DNA from: an uncultured Microbacteriaceae bacterium
GTDB taxonomy: Bacteria; Actinomycetota; Actinomycetes; Actinomycetales; Microbacteriaceae
Length of the DNA stretch: 52,682 nt
Direction of reading: 5' to 3'
NCBI GenBank assembly: GCA_937920245.1
Contig: CALGUV010000171.1
Span: forward strand, 1 to 52,682
Shown: in pieces, positions 1 to 8,697 of the stretch
Layout of the letters: every line of letters starts with the position of its first letter
How positions within the stretch are numbered: the stretch's first letter is position 1
Made by a program: the position numbers and the translations under genes
The notes under the pieces: model-generated
The model's input: only the letters and a program-made list of their open reading frames with translations
What the model was told of the DNA's origin: nothing
Database searches by the model: none

Positions 1-60
1 GGGGATTTTCCTATAAACTTTCCCCGCAGCGCATTTGCCTCCACGCAAGTGCGTTGCACT

Positions 61-145
61 GGCAAGTTACCCAAGCGGCCAAAGGGATCTGACTGTAAAT
101 CAGCTGTCATCGACTTCGTGGGTTCGAATCCCTCACTTGCCACCA
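61..145 (+). tRNA. tRNA-Tyr (GTA)
   Basis: A class II tRNA with an encoded CCA end. The acceptor arms GGCAAGT (61-67) and ACTTGCC (135-141) pair perfectly. The anticodon GTA lies at 95-97 in the loop CTGTAAA, and a long variable arm follows, as expected for tRNA-Tyr. The T-loop is TTCGAAT. A strong hairpin follows immediately, so it is probably a single transcript. Confidence 0.95.
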
Positions 146-176
146 AGGCCCAGTCCTCCAAGACTGGGCCTTTGCC
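145..176 (+). terminator. Intrinsic terminator after tRNA-Tyr
   Basis: The 11-bp arms AAGGCCCAGTC (145-155) and GACTGGGCCTT (162-172) are perfect complements with a 6-nt loop. A short T run follows. The arm begins at the last base of the CCA end, so it ends the tRNA transcript. Confidence 0.8.
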
Positions 177-345
177 ATTTCTTGGTGTCCTCTTGGTCGG
201 GTAACTCCTGGGATTCTAGGATCGAACTTCCCTCTATTTAGGAGGCCCATGCTCATTCAATGGAGCCTGTGGATTGAAAAACCACGTCCAGTTTTAGGGG
301 ATGTTATTGTTCATTTCACGCGTTTTGGTGTCGAAAGGGGTCCCA

Positions 346-1560
346 TTGAAAGCGACTAGGACCGGCGCACTGGGCTTTATCGGAGCGACCATTATTTCTG
401 CACTTGCTCTTGCAGGGTGCTCATCTAACGAGCCAGCTTCAGTTGTTTCTGAAGCGAACTCAGAGGTCACAACCCAAAGCGAGGTTCTTACCGTTTGGTT
501 AGACGAGTCAGAGGCGCTTGGTCTCGAATCAGTAGCACTGCAGTTTGAGTCGGATACCGGCACCCGGGTCGACCTTGTAATAAAAACAGACATAGCCAAC
601 GAGTTTTTGGGTGCTGGTGACAATGCCCCTGACATCGTGCTCGGCCCTCACGGCCTGCAGCGAGGGTTTTTATCCGAAGGTCTGATTTCCCCATTTAGCC
701 TGGACGGTGCTGAGACAAGGTTCAACTCCGGAGCGGTGCAGGCCTTCAGCCATGGCGGGGAACAGTATGGTTTGCCCTACGCCCAAGAAAGCATTGCGCT
801 TGTGTGCACCGAGGCCGCGATGCCCAAAGCGCCCGAATCTTTTCAAGCGGTCCTTGATGTCGGACTAGCAATTTCTCTAAATGATGGAACCGGCGACCCG
901 TATCACCTCTACCCGATTCAAACATCTTTTGGTTCGACTGTTTTCGAGGTTGATGAAACCAACCCCGAAATTTTGAATCTAGCTTTGGGCAACGAAGAAG
1001 GCCTCGCCTTTGCAAATTGGCTGTCCGAAAATTCTTTTCTTTTTGATCTTGAAAGCAATACCGCCATTATTAAGCAGCAGCTGATCGATGGCGAAAAGGG
1101 CTGCTGGATCACCGGTCCCTGGAGTGGATCTTGGTTTACCGAGACCTTTGGTGAGGAAGGCTGGAACGCCTATGAAGTTCCTTCTGCCGGCGGACAAGTA
1201 TCAAGGCCATTTCTAGAGGTTCGGGGAGCAATGCTGAGTGCTCGAGCCGTTGACCCGGGTGCTGCGACCAAGTTCATTGTCGAATACTTAGGAAGCGACC
1301 CCGGTCAAATCGCCATGTTTCAGGCAACCGGGCGCACTCCTTCTAATCTAAAAGCCCTAGAAAGCGCCAAAGATTTTAAGATTCCCTACCAATTCGGCTT
1401 GACCGGTTCTAATGCGGTGCCGAGGCCGGTGTCGCCAAAAATAGACTCCGTTTGGTTTCCGCTGGGAGAGGCTCAAATGGCAATTCTGCGGAAAGACGAT
1501 GATCCGAACCTGCTCTGGAGAATGATGTCCGAAGAAATAGCGGCAGTCACCGGTGACTAA
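346..1560 (+). CDS. Extracellular sugar-binding lipoprotein of an ABC transporter (MalE-like)
   Basis: This is a family 1 solute-binding protein of about 404 residues, of the maltose/maltodextrin type, which would capture sugars outside the membrane. The reading frame is open from an ATG at 301. I prefer the TTG at 346 because AAAGGGG lies a few bases upstream and the product then begins with a compact lipoprotein signal (KATRTG, a hydrophobic stretch, then the lipobox LALAGC). The mature part shows the usual binding-protein pattern, including GLPYAQESIAL and a central WITGPWSGSWF segment. No permease or ATPase gene lies nearby, so it must use partners encoded elsewhere. The next gene is a GH13-like protein, which suggests alpha-glucans. 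Family assignment is good; the exact sugar is inference. Confidence 0.85.
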   Translation: MKATRTGALGFIGATIISALALAGCSSNEPASVVSEANSEVTTQSEVLTVWLDESEALGLESVALQFESDTGTRVDLVIKTDIANEFLGAGDNAPDIVLGPHGLQRGFLSEGLISPFSLDGAETRFNSGAVQAFSHGGEQYGLPYAQESIALVCTEAAMPKAPESFQAVLDVGLAISLNDGTGDPYHLYPIQTSFGSTVFEVDETNPEILNLALGNEEGLAFANWLSENSFLFDLESNTAIIKQQLIDGEKGCWITGPWSGSWFTETFGEEGWNAYEVPSAGGQVSRPFLEVRGAMLSARAVDPGAATKFIVEYLGSDPGQIAMFQATGRTPSNLKALESAKDFKIPYQFGLTGSNAVPRPVSPKIDSVWFPLGEAQMAILRKDDDPNLLWRMMSEEIAAVTGD

Positions 1561-1573
1561 AGCTTGATTGTTT

Positions 1574-1596
1574 TGTGGGAGTGTCCCCACATTTTG
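1574..1596 (+). terminator. Weak hairpin terminator
   Basis: The arms TGTGGG (1574-1579) and CCCACA (1586-1591) flank a 6-nt loop and are followed by TTTT. It sits between the binding-protein stop and the GH13 gene. Because the stem is short, termination may be partial. Confidence 0.45.
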
Positions 1597-1655
1597 GGAC
1601 TTTCATTGTGCATATCCTCACGTCTGTGGGGCATTTTGCAGGGTAGTTTGTAAGC

Positions 1656-3500
1656 ATGCCTGAACTGGATTTGCAACCGCACCACGATGGCTCGGCACTT
1701 TACGTTGCGAATCAGCGCCCTAAGCTCGGCGACAAAATCAAGATTCGCATCCGGATACACAATTCAATTGGCAAACTAAAGCAGGTCCTGATTCGTCAAA
1801 GCGAATCAGGTCAGTCGACATTTAGTCCGGCACTCAAGCCTCTTATTCATCGTCACGGTTGGGATTGGTACGAGGGCATACTTGCTATCCCAAACCCGGA
1901 AGTCAACTACAGGTTTTTTCTAGAAGGCACTAGCGGCGAGAGCTTTTGGCTAAATGCCACGGGGCTACATGAGCTAGATCAGCCAGACCGCGATGATTTT
2001 AGAATTAATGTTCACAACAATGTCCCCAAGTGGGCTACCGGGGGCGTTCTGTATCAGGTCATGCCAGACCGATTTTCTCGTTCGACCAAAGCAGATGACC
2101 GCGAGATGCCGGCATGGGCGGAGCCCAAGACCTGGAATAGTGCAGTGAAGACCAGGGGCAGCGGAGTAAACGAGCAGTTTTTTGGCGGTGACCTAAAGGG
2201 GATTGAAGATCGCTTGAGCCACCTGAAAAAAGTTGGCGTCACGATTTTGCAGCTCACACCGTTTTTCCCGGCTGGCTCCAGCCATCGGCTAGATGCGACG
2301 AGTTTCGACCAAGTTGACCCAGTGCTGGGTGGAAATTCAGCTCTTGCCAGCCTGGTTTCCAAGGCTCACGAGGCAGGCATCAAGGTAATTGGCGATTTGA
2401 ATTTGAACCACTCGGGCGAGGCTCACGAGTGGTTTGCGTCAGCGTTCAAGAAGCCTGCTGCTCTAGAGAGTGAATTTTATTATTTCTCCGAGGGCAACTT
2501 CAGCTATGAATCCGTGCGAGCAAACGAAGCCCAACCCAAGTTCAACTGGGGCTCTGGGGAAATTAGAAAACGCCTCGTTGAGGGCAAGGCATCGATTATT
2601 GCCAAAAGCCTTTCGGCACCGTTTCAGCTTGACGGCTGGATGCTGGCGGCGGCAGGAGCAATTGGTAAAAACCGAATCGATGACTACAACCATCAGGTTC
2701 TAAACCTTGTTCGAGAAACCATGAACAACTCGAATCCAGACAGCTTGTTGATAGGTAATTTCGGAACGGACTCGGGAGCCCAGACTCAGGGCGATAATTT
2801 TTCAGCGATCTTGAGCTATGCCAACTTCACCCGGCCGACCTGGAGCTGGCTTTGGAACACCAAGCAGAATAAAGAAGAAGCCAAGATTGGGCTTGGTCGC
2901 AAGGCGATTTCAGGAGACCAGTTTCGTCAAGCCCATAACTGCCAGTCCGGAACTACCCCTTGGCACTTGAGAATGCACGCTCTAAACGCTCTTGATACCT
3001 ATGAGACCGGACGGTTTAAGACCTTCGCCATTTCTGGCTCGCAGCGGGTTGCCGCAGGGTTGCAGTTCACTTTTCCTGGAATTCCGCATGTTTACGCAGG
3101 AGATGAACTGGGCCTAGACGCCGAAACTGGTGAGGGTTCAAGAACTCCAATGCCTTGGAATGGCGAGCGGGAGACCGACCCCCACATGATTGAAACCTAC
3201 GCGAAGCTGTCTCAAATACGAAAGCACCATCGAGCTTTGGCCGAAGGCTCAATGCGTTGGCTTTATTCATCGGATGAAGCAATTGCTTTCGTTAGAGAAT
3301 CAAAGACCGAGTCGGTGCTGGTAATTGCCTCCAGGGGCAGGGATCGCAAGCTCCAATTCTCGAGAGATGCCATCAGTGGCGCCGAGGGCGCCACCAATCT
3401 TTTTGGCAACGGTCTGCTTCGCGTAGTGGGTGGAAAAATACGCTACGACGCCGCAGAATTGGATTTACAGATTTGGCGTTTGCCTAGCGCTGTTCGCTAG
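1656..3500 (+). CDS. GH13 alpha-amylase family protein lacking catalytic residues (likely pseudoenzyme)
   Basis: This 614-residue protein has the layout of neopullulanase or cyclomaltodextrinase. An N-terminal beta domain (about 20-115) is followed by a (beta/alpha)8 barrel starting at VLYQVMPDRF, with FFGGDLKGIEDRL, and then a C-terminal beta domain. Region I is intact (D247-H252, DLNLNH). Region II reads DGWMLAAA at 326-333 where the family has GWRLD, so the Arg is M329 and the nucleophile Asp is A331. Region III reads LIGNF, so the acid/base Glu is N368. Region IV reads ALDT: the His is L446 and D447 remains. Flanking sequence such as YANFTRPTWSWL aligns well, so this is not misalignment. 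There is no signal peptide. The frame is open, and TAGTTT lies 6 nt before the ATG, consistent with a leaderless start. A binding or regulatory role is inference. Confidence 0.85.
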   Translation: MPELDLQPHHDGSALYVANQRPKLGDKIKIRIRIHNSIGKLKQVLIRQSESGQSTFSPALKPLIHRHGWDWYEGILAIPNPEVNYRFFLEGTSGESFWLNATGLHELDQPDRDDFRINVHNNVPKWATGGVLYQVMPDRFSRSTKADDREMPAWAEPKTWNSAVKTRGSGVNEQFFGGDLKGIEDRLSHLKKVGVTILQLTPFFPAGSSHRLDATSFDQVDPVLGGNSALASLVSKAHEAGIKVIGDLNLNHSGEAHEWFASAFKKPAALESEFYYFSEGNFSYESVRANEAQPKFNWGSGEIRKRLVEGKASIIAKSLSAPFQLDGWMLAAAGAIGKNRIDDYNHQVLNLVRETMNNSNPDSLLIGNFGTDSGAQTQGDNFSAILSYANFTRPTWSWLWNTKQNKEEAKIGLGRKAISGDQFRQAHNCQSGTTPWHLRMHALNALDTYETGRFKTFAISGSQRVAAGLQFTFPGIPHVYAGDELGLDAETGEGSRTPMPWNGERETDPHMIETYAKLSQIRKHHRALAEGSMRWLYSSDEAIAFVRESKTESVLVIASRGRDRKLQFSRDAISGAEGATNLFGNGLLRVVGGKIRYDAAELDLQIWRLPSAVR

Positions 3501-3509
3501 TGCTAATCT
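3501..3509 (+). promoter_or_regulatory. Extended -10 element before tRNA-Thr
   Basis: TGCTAATCT matches an extended -10 box (TGnTAnnnT) and lies 24 nt before the tRNA-Thr 5' end. It overlaps the end of the previous gene's intergenic space. No convincing -35 was seen. Confidence 0.4.
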
Positions 3510-3532
3510 TCTTCGGTTGCAGTTATGGCAGC

Positions 3533-3604
<72 letters not shown>

Positions 3605-3623
3605 CGGTCTTCGGATCAAACGC

Positions 3624-3700
3624 GGCGGGGTAGCTCAGGTGGTTAGAGCGCACGACTCATAATCGTGAGGTCGCGGGTTCGAGTCCCGCTCCCGCTACCA
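3624..3700 (+). tRNA. tRNA-Met (CAT), elongator type
   Basis: The acceptor arms GGCGGGG (3624-3630) and TCCCGCT (3690-3696) pair with a G-U at each end. The anticodon CAT is at 3658-3660 and CCA is encoded. The anticodon stem CACGA/TCGTG lacks the three G-C pairs of an initiator tRNA, so elongator Met is likely. A tRNA-Ile with a modified CAT anticodon cannot be excluded by eye. tRNA-Met in front of had genes is a familiar actinobacterial context, although the usual rpmG is missing here. Confidence 0.9.
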
Positions 3701-3719
3701 AGGCATTACCCTTGTATCC

Positions 3720-4163
3720 ATGGTTAACCCAAACATTCAAGGCAAGCGATATCCCAGGTCTGCCGCCTACCTAGTGGGCCGAGAAAAAATTCGCGAGTTT
3801 GCAAGAGCAACTTTCGCTTCCGAAGAGTCAATCGATCTGGCCGCAGCCATAGCCTCCGGTCACAGCGACCTAGTCGCTCCTCCAACTTTTCCGATAGTCC
3901 TGCAAGAGTTTGGCTTGAAGCTTGTAATTGCCGATCCGGAAGCCGGGCTTGATTTTTCTCGGGTTGTCCACGGCGAACAGAAGTTTGTTTTCCAGCGGCC
4001 AATCGTTGCCGGTGATCTTTTGACTAGCGAACTATCAGTTGCAAGCGTCAAGTCCCTTGGTGGCAACCACATGGTGGTTTTCGACACTGAAATTTTCGAT
4101 GAGGGTAATTCACTTGTCTGCACCGCGATTTCAACGCTTGTGGTTAGGGGGGAAGATGCCTGA
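3720..4163 (+). CDS. hadA: FAS1-like/MaoC N-terminal dehydratase subunit (HadA-like)
   Basis: A 147-residue hot-dog-fold protein of the MaoC_dehydrat_N type. In actinobacteria this subunit pairs with a MaoC subunit to dehydrate (3R)-hydroxyacyl-ACP in fatty acid synthesis. Features include an early YLVGREKIREFARAT segment, PPTFPIVL, and the central QRPIVAGDLLTSEL pattern. It lacks the D-x4-H hydratase motif, which is in the partner gene. The ATG lies only 20 nt after tRNA-Met, has no clear Shine-Dalgarno, and has TACCCT 7 nt upstream, so it may be leaderless. It overlaps the next gene by 8 nt, so translation is coupled. The dehydratase role is family knowledge; the chain length is unknown. 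Confidence 0.85.
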   Translation: MVNPNIQGKRYPRSAAYLVGREKIREFARATFASEESIDLAAAIASGHSDLVAPPTFPIVLQEFGLKLVIADPEAGLDFSRVVHGEQKFVFQRPIVAGDLLTSELSVASVKSLGGNHMVVFDTEIFDEGNSLVCTAISTLVVRGEDA

Positions 4164-4572
4164 AATCAGTGAATTAACTATTGGCGATGTGATAGCTGAA
4201 AAAAACTTCAACCTGGACCGAGACTCCCTGGTTCGATATGCGGGGGCCTCAGGCGATTTCAACCCAATTCATTACCGCGACGATGTCGCGGTAAGCGTCG
4301 GATTACCAGGGGTGTTGGCTCATGGGATGCTCACCATGGGACTGTCAATTGACCCGGTGGTTAGTTGGCTTGGAGATGCTGGAAAGATTCTTGAATACGG
4401 CGTGAGGTTCACCAAGCCGGTCGTGGTTCCAGCAAAGGGGCGCGCCGTAATTACAGTCGTTGCCAAGGTTGCCGAACTGGATCCAGAGACTAAAAAGGTA
4501 AGAATCGATTTGCAAACAAGCTTTGATGGCAACAATGTTCTTGGGAAATCACAAGTTTGGGTTCAGCTTTGA
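4156..4572 (+). CDS. hadB: MaoC-like (3R)-hydroxyacyl dehydratase subunit (HadB-like)
   Basis: A 138-residue MaoC hydratase with the diagnostic stretch YAGASGDFNPIHYRDD followed by GVLAHGMLTMG, which carries the catalytic Asp and His. I chose the ATG at 4156, inside the longer open frame, because GGGGGGAAG sits directly before it and the protein then has the normal family length. The start overlaps the hadA stop, and the stop overlaps the probable murB start. It should form a heterodimer with the upstream HadA-like protein. In mycobacteria hadABC lies in the same place before secE and nusG, which supports the call. Confidence 0.9.
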   Translation: MPEISELTIGDVIAEKNFNLDRDSLVRYAGASGDFNPIHYRDDVAVSVGLPGVLAHGMLTMGLSIDPVVSWLGDAGKILEYGVRFTKPVVVPAKGRAVITVVAKVAELDPETKKVRIDLQTSFDGNNVLGKSQVWVQL

Positions 4573-5606
4573 GTAACGCTCCAGTAAGTCTTTCCACGCT
4601 CACCACGATGCAGGTTGGTGGAGTGCCAAGTCGGATTATTAGCTGCGGCAATACCCAGCAGTTATACGACGCAGCTATTGAGCTCTGGAGTAGCGATGAG
4701 CAATTTCATGTTCTGGCAGGCGGCTCTAACACAGTATTTGCGGAAGATCTAGAAGGTCTAACGATCCTTCACGTGACTAACCGAGGTGTGGAAATTGTCT
4801 CCGAGGATGCACAGTTTGTGACGGTTCAGGTTCAGGCAGGTCACTCTTGGGACGAGTTCGTGGCCTGGGCGGTAACCAATGACTATGCCGGGATTGAAGC
4901 CATGAGCGGAATACCTGGCAGCGTCGGTGCCACCCCTGTTCAAAACGTTGGCGGTTACGGCCAGGAAGTATCTGACGTGATTACCCAGGTTGAATTTCTA
5001 GAAAAAGGCTCAGATGAGTCCGTAATAAGGCCAGCCAGCTATTTCGAATTTTCCTATCGAGACAGCGCTTTGAAGCATGGGCTTGAGGGCTTAGTGGGCT
5101 GGGTCGAATTCAGATTGCAAAAACTAGCTGGGATGAGTGTCCCCATGAAATCCGGTCAGATCACCGAGCACTTGGGCGCAGAATACGGATCTGCATTGCC
5201 CTTGGAGCAAGTTCGAAAAACAGTCCTAGAGCTTCGCGCCTCCAAGGGGATGGTCATAAGCGAAACCGACCCCGACAGCGTCGGATGCGGAAGCTTTTTT
5301 ACCAACCCGGTGATTAGTGTCGAAAAGAGCCTTGAGTTTCCCGAGGAGATGCAGCGCTGGAGAATGCCAAATGAAGACCAGGTGAAAATATCGGCGGGTT
5401 GGCTAATCGAGAACGCCGGCTTCCCCAAGGGTTACTCGATTCCTGGCTCGAAGGCTGCAATCTCCAATAAGCATGCGCTGGCAATCACCAACCGCGGTGG
5501 GGCAAGTAGTGCTGAAATTCTTGAATTAGCCAGGCTGATTCAAGAGCGCGTTGCTGCCAGGTGGGGAATCAACTTGATTCCAGAACCCAATTTGGTTGGT
5601 TTTTAG
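4569..5606 (+). CDS. murB: UDP-N-acetylenolpyruvoylglucosamine reductase
   Basis: MurB reduces enolpyruvyl-UDP-GlcNAc to UDP-N-acetylmuramate, an early cytosolic step of peptidoglycan synthesis, using FAD and NADPH. The FAD-binding part shows LAGGSNTVFAED and GIPGSVGATPVQNVGGYGQE. The C-terminal part has GCGSFFTNPV, with the catalytic serine, then AGWLIENAGFPKG and KHALAITNRGGASS. I give the TTG at 4569, which overlaps the hadB stop as TTGA; another TTG lies at 4557 and no strong Shine-Dalgarno decides between them. The length (about 345 residues) is normal. It is transcribed with hadAB and ends 2 nt from the convergent aminotransferase stop. Confidence 0.93.
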   Translation: MSNAPVSLSTLTTMQVGGVPSRIISCGNTQQLYDAAIELWSSDEQFHVLAGGSNTVFAEDLEGLTILHVTNRGVEIVSEDAQFVTVQVQAGHSWDEFVAWAVTNDYAGIEAMSGIPGSVGATPVQNVGGYGQEVSDVITQVEFLEKGSDESVIRPASYFEFSYRDSALKHGLEGLVGWVEFRLQKLAGMSVPMKSGQITEHLGAEYGSALPLEQVRKTVLELRASKGMVISETDPDSVGCGSFFTNPVISVEKSLEFPEEMQRWRMPNEDQVKISAGWLIENAGFPKGYSIPGSKAAISNKHALAITNRGGASSAEILELARLIQERVAARWGINLIPEPNLVGF

Positions 5607-5608
5607 AG

Positions 5609-6808
5609 CTAACTAAAAAGCTTTTGCATGCGCTGGATACCCTCTAGCAATTGATCGTCACTAAGCGCGTAGCTCATTCGCAAATAACCACTCGGACCAA
5701 ACGCCTCCCCTGGAACTAAGGCCACTTCGGCCTGCTCGAGAATCATGTCTGCAAGCTCCAGAGAGCTTGTGATTTGTTTCCCAGCCCAAGTCTTACCAAG
5801 TAACCCACTGACATCTGGGTAAACATAGAAGGCGCCCTCAGGATTCGGTGTCATCATCCCCGGGATTTTGTTTAGTTCGGCAACGGCAAGTTTTCGCCTG
5901 CGGTCAAAGGCTGCCAGCATCTTTTGGATTGGCTCTTGATCGCCGGTTATTGCGGCAATCGCTGCTCGCTGCGAAATGTTTGAAACATTCGAGGTCAAGT
6001 GTGACTGCAGGTTGCCCGCGGCCTTAGCGGCATCGTCCGGGGCAATCATCCACCCGAGTCGCCAGCCGGTCATGGCGTAGCTCTTGGCAACACCGTTGAC
6101 CATGATGGTGCGGTCTTGGATCTCTGGCACGAGCTCAGTTATTGAGTAGGCGCGAACACCGTCGTAGACCACGTTTTGATAAATCTCGTCGCTTATTACC
6201 CAAAGATTAGGTTTGGTCGCGACCCAGTTTCCAATGTCTGTCAGCTCTTGTTTGGAGAACACCGCGCCAGTTGGGTTTGACGGTGAGCAAATTAGTAACG
6301 CCTTGGTCTTTGGTGTGTAGGCGGCCTCCAGCTGCTCGACGGTTACCTTGTAGCCCTGGTCAGATCCTGCGAATACATCGACCTGCTTGCCCCCGGCAAG
6401 CTTGATTGCTTCTGGGTATGTGGTCCAGTAGGGAGCAGGCACCAATACTTCGTCGCCGTCGTCGAGGATGACTTGAAATGCTTGGTAGACAGCCTGCTTG
6501 CCACCGTTAGTGACAATGACTTGGCTCGGAGTTATTTTCGTGCCACTGTCCTCAAGCGTTTTTTGAACAATTGCTTCTTTCATTTCCGGAAGTCCTGCTG
6601 CCGGGGTGTAGCGATGATTTTTAGGGTCTCGAACCGCAATCGCGGCGGCCTCAACAATGTGTGCTGGAGTCGGGAAATCCGGCTCGCCGGCGGCGTATGA
6701 GATGACCGGGCGTCCGTTGGCAATTAGGGCCTTGGCCTTGCTGTCGACCTTCAGGGTCGCAGATTCTGCAATGGCGCTAATTCGCTTTGAAATTCTAGAG
6801 TCAGACAT
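5609..6808 (-). CDS. Class I pyridoxal-phosphate aminotransferase (aspartate aminotransferase type)
   Basis: A 399-residue fold-type I aminotransferase that most likely moves the amino group between aspartate and 2-oxoglutarate. Seen motifs are [10 protein letters not shown] near the N-terminus, [26 protein letters not shown], and [15 protein letters not shown] with the Schiff-base lysine (AKSYA). The gene is convergent with murB. The start at 6808 fits the family N-terminus. AAGG abuts the ATG too closely to act as a Shine-Dalgarno, but TATTCT lies 6 nt upstream (6815-6820), suggesting a leaderless mRNA. Substrate specificity among aspartate, prephenate and aromatic substrates cannot be decided by eye. 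Confidence 0.9.
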   Translation of the reverse strand: MSDSRISKRISAIAESATLKVDSKAKALIANGRPVISYAAGEPDFPTPAHIVEAAAIAVRDPKNHRYTPAAGLPEMKEAIVQKTLEDSGTKITPSQVIVTNGGKQAVYQAFQVILDDGDEVLVPAPYWTTYPEAIKLAGGKQVDVFAGSDQGYKVTVEQLEAAYTPKTKALLICSPSNPTGAVFSKQELTDIGNWVATKPNLWVISDEIYQNVVYDGVRAYSITELVPEIQDRTIMVNGVAKSYAMTGWRLGWMIAPDDAAKAAGNLQSHLTSNVSNISQRAAIAAITGDQEPIQKMLAAFDRRRKLAVAELNKIPGMMTPNPEGAFYVYPDVSGLLGKTWAGKQITSSLELADMILEQAEVALVPGEAFGPSGYLRMSYALSDDQLLEGIQRMQKLFS

Positions 6809-6814
6809 CCTTCA

Positions 6815-6820
6815 AGAATA
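6815..6820 (-). promoter_or_regulatory. -10 box for a leaderless aminotransferase mRNA
   Basis: TATTCT on the minus strand ends 6 nt before the aminotransferase ATG. This spacing would place the transcription start at or next to the start codon. The same arrangement is seen before the MFS gene at 22012. No good -35 is visible. Confidence 0.45.
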
Positions 6821-6970
6821 GTTGCGGAATGTGTCGACGGTGGTTGATTCCCCGTTGCAATGCGTGAAATAACCCCCTAGACTTACTCGAGTTGACATCT
6901 GCCGATAACTATTCTGGCGAAATTCACTTAAATAGATTCAATCTATAAGTGTGTCTTTTCCAGATGGCAC

Positions 6971-6999
6971 TTGAAACCAAGCCTTGTGCTAAGTAACGG
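6971..6999 (+). promoter_or_regulatory. Possible promoter of tRNA-Trp-secE-nusG
   Basis: TTGAAA (6971-6976), 17 nt, then TAACGG (6994-6999), ending 20 nt before tRNA-Trp. A consensus TTGACA at 6892-6897 lies further upstream but lacks a fitting -10. The position is right, but the boxes are weak. Confidence 0.3.
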
Positions 7000-7019
7000 T
7001 TGGTGGCGATGTCACACAC

Positions 7020-7092
7020 AGGGCGGTGGCTCAATTGGTAGAGCAGCGGTCTCCAAAACCGCAGGTTGCAGGTTCGAGTCCTGTCCGCCCTG
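7020..7092 (+). tRNA. tRNA-Trp (CCA)
   Basis: The acceptor arms AGGGCGG (7020-7026) and CCGCCCT (7085-7091) pair perfectly. The anticodon CCA is at 7053-7055 in the loop CTCCAAA. The T arm is GCAGG-TTCGAGT-CCTGT, with a final G-U pair. CCA is not encoded. It stands 18 nt before secE, the usual actinobacterial arrangement. Confidence 0.96.
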
Positions 7093-7110
7093 CGAAGAAA
7101 GAAGGTTAAG

Positions 7111-7374
7111 TTGGCAGAAGAGAACGAGAAGGCTTCAGAGGACTTAGTAGAGAAGGCGCAAGCCGACGCTGCCAAGGCAAAGAACCCTATCCAAAAGGCG
7201 GCCCTGTTTATTCGCCAGGTACTTTCTGAGCTAGGCAAAGTAACAACGCCTACTCGCAAAGAGTTGATCAATTACACCGGAGTCGTTCTTGGCTTCGTAG
7301 CGGTGGTAATGGTCATCATCTCCGCTCTTGACTGGGTTTTCCTAAACGTCGTGACCTTCATGTTCGCAGGATAA
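7111..7374 (+). CDS. secE: Preprotein translocase subunit SecE
   Basis: An 87-residue single-span SecE, which clamps SecY in the protein-export channel. The start is the TTG at 7111, preceded by GAAAGAAGG; the longer open frame upstream runs into tRNA-Trp and cannot be coding. A charged, Ala/Lys/Glu-rich N-terminus leads to the conserved cytosolic helix (FIRQVLSELGKVTTPTRKELINYT) and then one membrane helix at about 57-82. It is followed 10 nt later by nusG, the standard pair. Confidence 0.95.
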   Translation: MAEENEKASEDLVEKAQADAAKAKNPIQKAALFIRQVLSELGKVTTPTRKELINYTGVVLGFVAVVMVIISALDWVFLNVVTFMFAG

Positions 7375-7384
7375 GAGGTACAAA

Positions 7385-8233
7385 ATGTCAGATCTAAATT
7401 TCAGTGACGTCGCAAGCGACGCCAAAGCCACAGAAGAAGTCGAAGCTGTTGAAGCTGTAGACAGTCAAAACGTTGAAACCGACGCAGCCGAGTTGAACGA
7501 AAGTGCAGTCGAATCCACCGATGACGCCTTAGAGGCCGAAGCCGAAGCAGTCGAAGAGGCAGCAGTCGCAGTTGAAGAAGAGCCTGTCGTTGAAGAGGCC
7601 GACCCTTACTTGAAGTTTCGCGAAGAACTTCGTGGCCTAGATGGCAAGTGGTACGTTGTCCACTCTTACGCCGGTTACGAGCGTCGCGTGAAGCAAAACA
7701 TCGAAACCCGTAAGGCAGCTCTTGCCGGTGGCGATGACATCCTGCAGATCGAAGTTCCAATGGAAGAGTCCATTGAGATCAAAAACGGTCAGCGCAAATT
7801 AGTTTCTAAGGTCCGCATTCCCGGTTACGTGCTTGTTCGCATGGAGCTCAATGAGGACAGCTGGACCCTGGTTCGCCACACACCAGCCGTTACTGGCTTT
7901 GTTGGCAACTCCCAGCACCCAACTCCACTTCGTCCGGCGGAGGCATTTGAAATGCTAAAGCCACTTTTCACTCCAGAAGAGACCGAAGAGGTAAAGAACT
8001 CCAAGGCTGCTGGAAACGGCCCTGGCGGCAAGGCAAAGTCAAGGTCTATCCCGGTCAACATCGACTTCAAGATCGGCGAAAGCATTTTGATCAAGGACGG
8101 TTCTTTTGCCGGCCTTCCCGGCACAATCTCCGAAATCAAGCCGGAAAGCGGCAAGGTTACGGTTTTGGTTTCACTATTCGAACGCGAGACTCCAGTGGAA
8201 CTGGCCTTTGACCAGGTCGGTCCGCTGAACTAA
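7385..8233 (+). CDS. nusG: Transcription termination/antitermination factor NusG
   Basis: A 282-residue NusG, which binds RNA polymerase and links it to Rho or to the ribosome. The NGN domain begins near residue 90 ([22 protein letters not shown]). The KOW domain is at the C-terminus ([21 protein letters not shown]). Residues 1-75 are a low-complexity acidic extension rich in Glu, Ala and Val; such extensions are common in actinobacterial NusG. A purine-rich AAGAGG precedes the ATG. It is cotranscribed with secE and rplKA. Confidence 0.96.
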   Translation: MSDLNFSDVASDAKATEEVEAVEAVDSQNVETDAAELNESAVESTDDALEAEAEAVEEAAVAVEEEPVVEEADPYLKFREELRGLDGKWYVVHSYAGYERRVKQNIETRKAALAGGDDILQIEVPMEESIEIKNGQRKLVSKVRIPGYVLVRMELNEDSWTLVRHTPAVTGFVGNSQHPTPLRPAEAFEMLKPLFTPEETEEVKNSKAAGNGPGGKAKSRSIPVNIDFKIGESILIKDGSFAGLPGTISEIKPESGKVTVLVSLFERETPVELAFDQVGPLN

Positions 8234-8247
8234 GGAAAGATAGAAAA

Positions 8248-8679
8248 ATGGCACCCAAAAAGAAAATCACCGGTCTGATTAAGTTGCAGATCCAGGCAGG
8301 CGCTGCTAACCCAGCTCCACCTATCGGACCTGCACTAGGTCAGCACGGTGTAAACATTATGGAGTTCTGTACTGCATACAACAACGCAACCGCAGACCAG
8401 CGCGGAAACGTTGTTCCAGTAGAGATCACCGTTTATGAAGACCGTAGCTTTACATTCATCCTGAAGACACCTCCAGCCGCCGAGCTAATCAAGAAGGCAG
8501 CCGGAGTTCCAAAGGGTAGTGGCACACCTCACACCGTGAAGGTTGGCAAGCTAACCAAAGAGCAGGTCCACTCCATCGCTGAAGCAAAGATGGCAGACCT
8601 GAACGCTAACGACATCGACGCAGCTGCGAAGATCATCGCCGGCACCGCCCGCTCAATGGGAATCACCACTGAGCTCTAA
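8248..8679 (+). CDS. rplK: 50S ribosomal protein L11
   Basis: A 143-residue L11, part of the GTPase-associated centre on 23S rRNA. The N-terminal domain shows [31 protein letters not shown] and the C-terminal RNA-binding domain [16 protein letters not shown]. Length and start (AAGGAAAG a few bases before ATG) are normal. A structured mRNA element follows before rplA. Confidence 0.98.
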   Translation: MAPKKKITGLIKLQIQAGAANPAPPIGPALGQHGVNIMEFCTAYNNATADQRGNVVPVEITVYEDRSFTFILKTPPAAELIKKAAGVPKGSGTPHTVKVGKLTKEQVHSIAEAKMADLNANDIDAAAKIIAGTARSMGITTEL

Positions 8680-8697
8680 GCAACAAAACAACTAGAT

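Noticed and set aside
301..345. ATG at 301 as start of the sugar-binding protein
   Set aside because: It would put 15 extra residues before the lipoprotein signal, with a Shine-Dalgarno lying inside the coding part just before the TTG at 346.
6892..6915. TTGACA with TATTCT as promoter of tRNA-Trp
   Set aside because: The spacer is only 12 nt, too short for a normal promoter.
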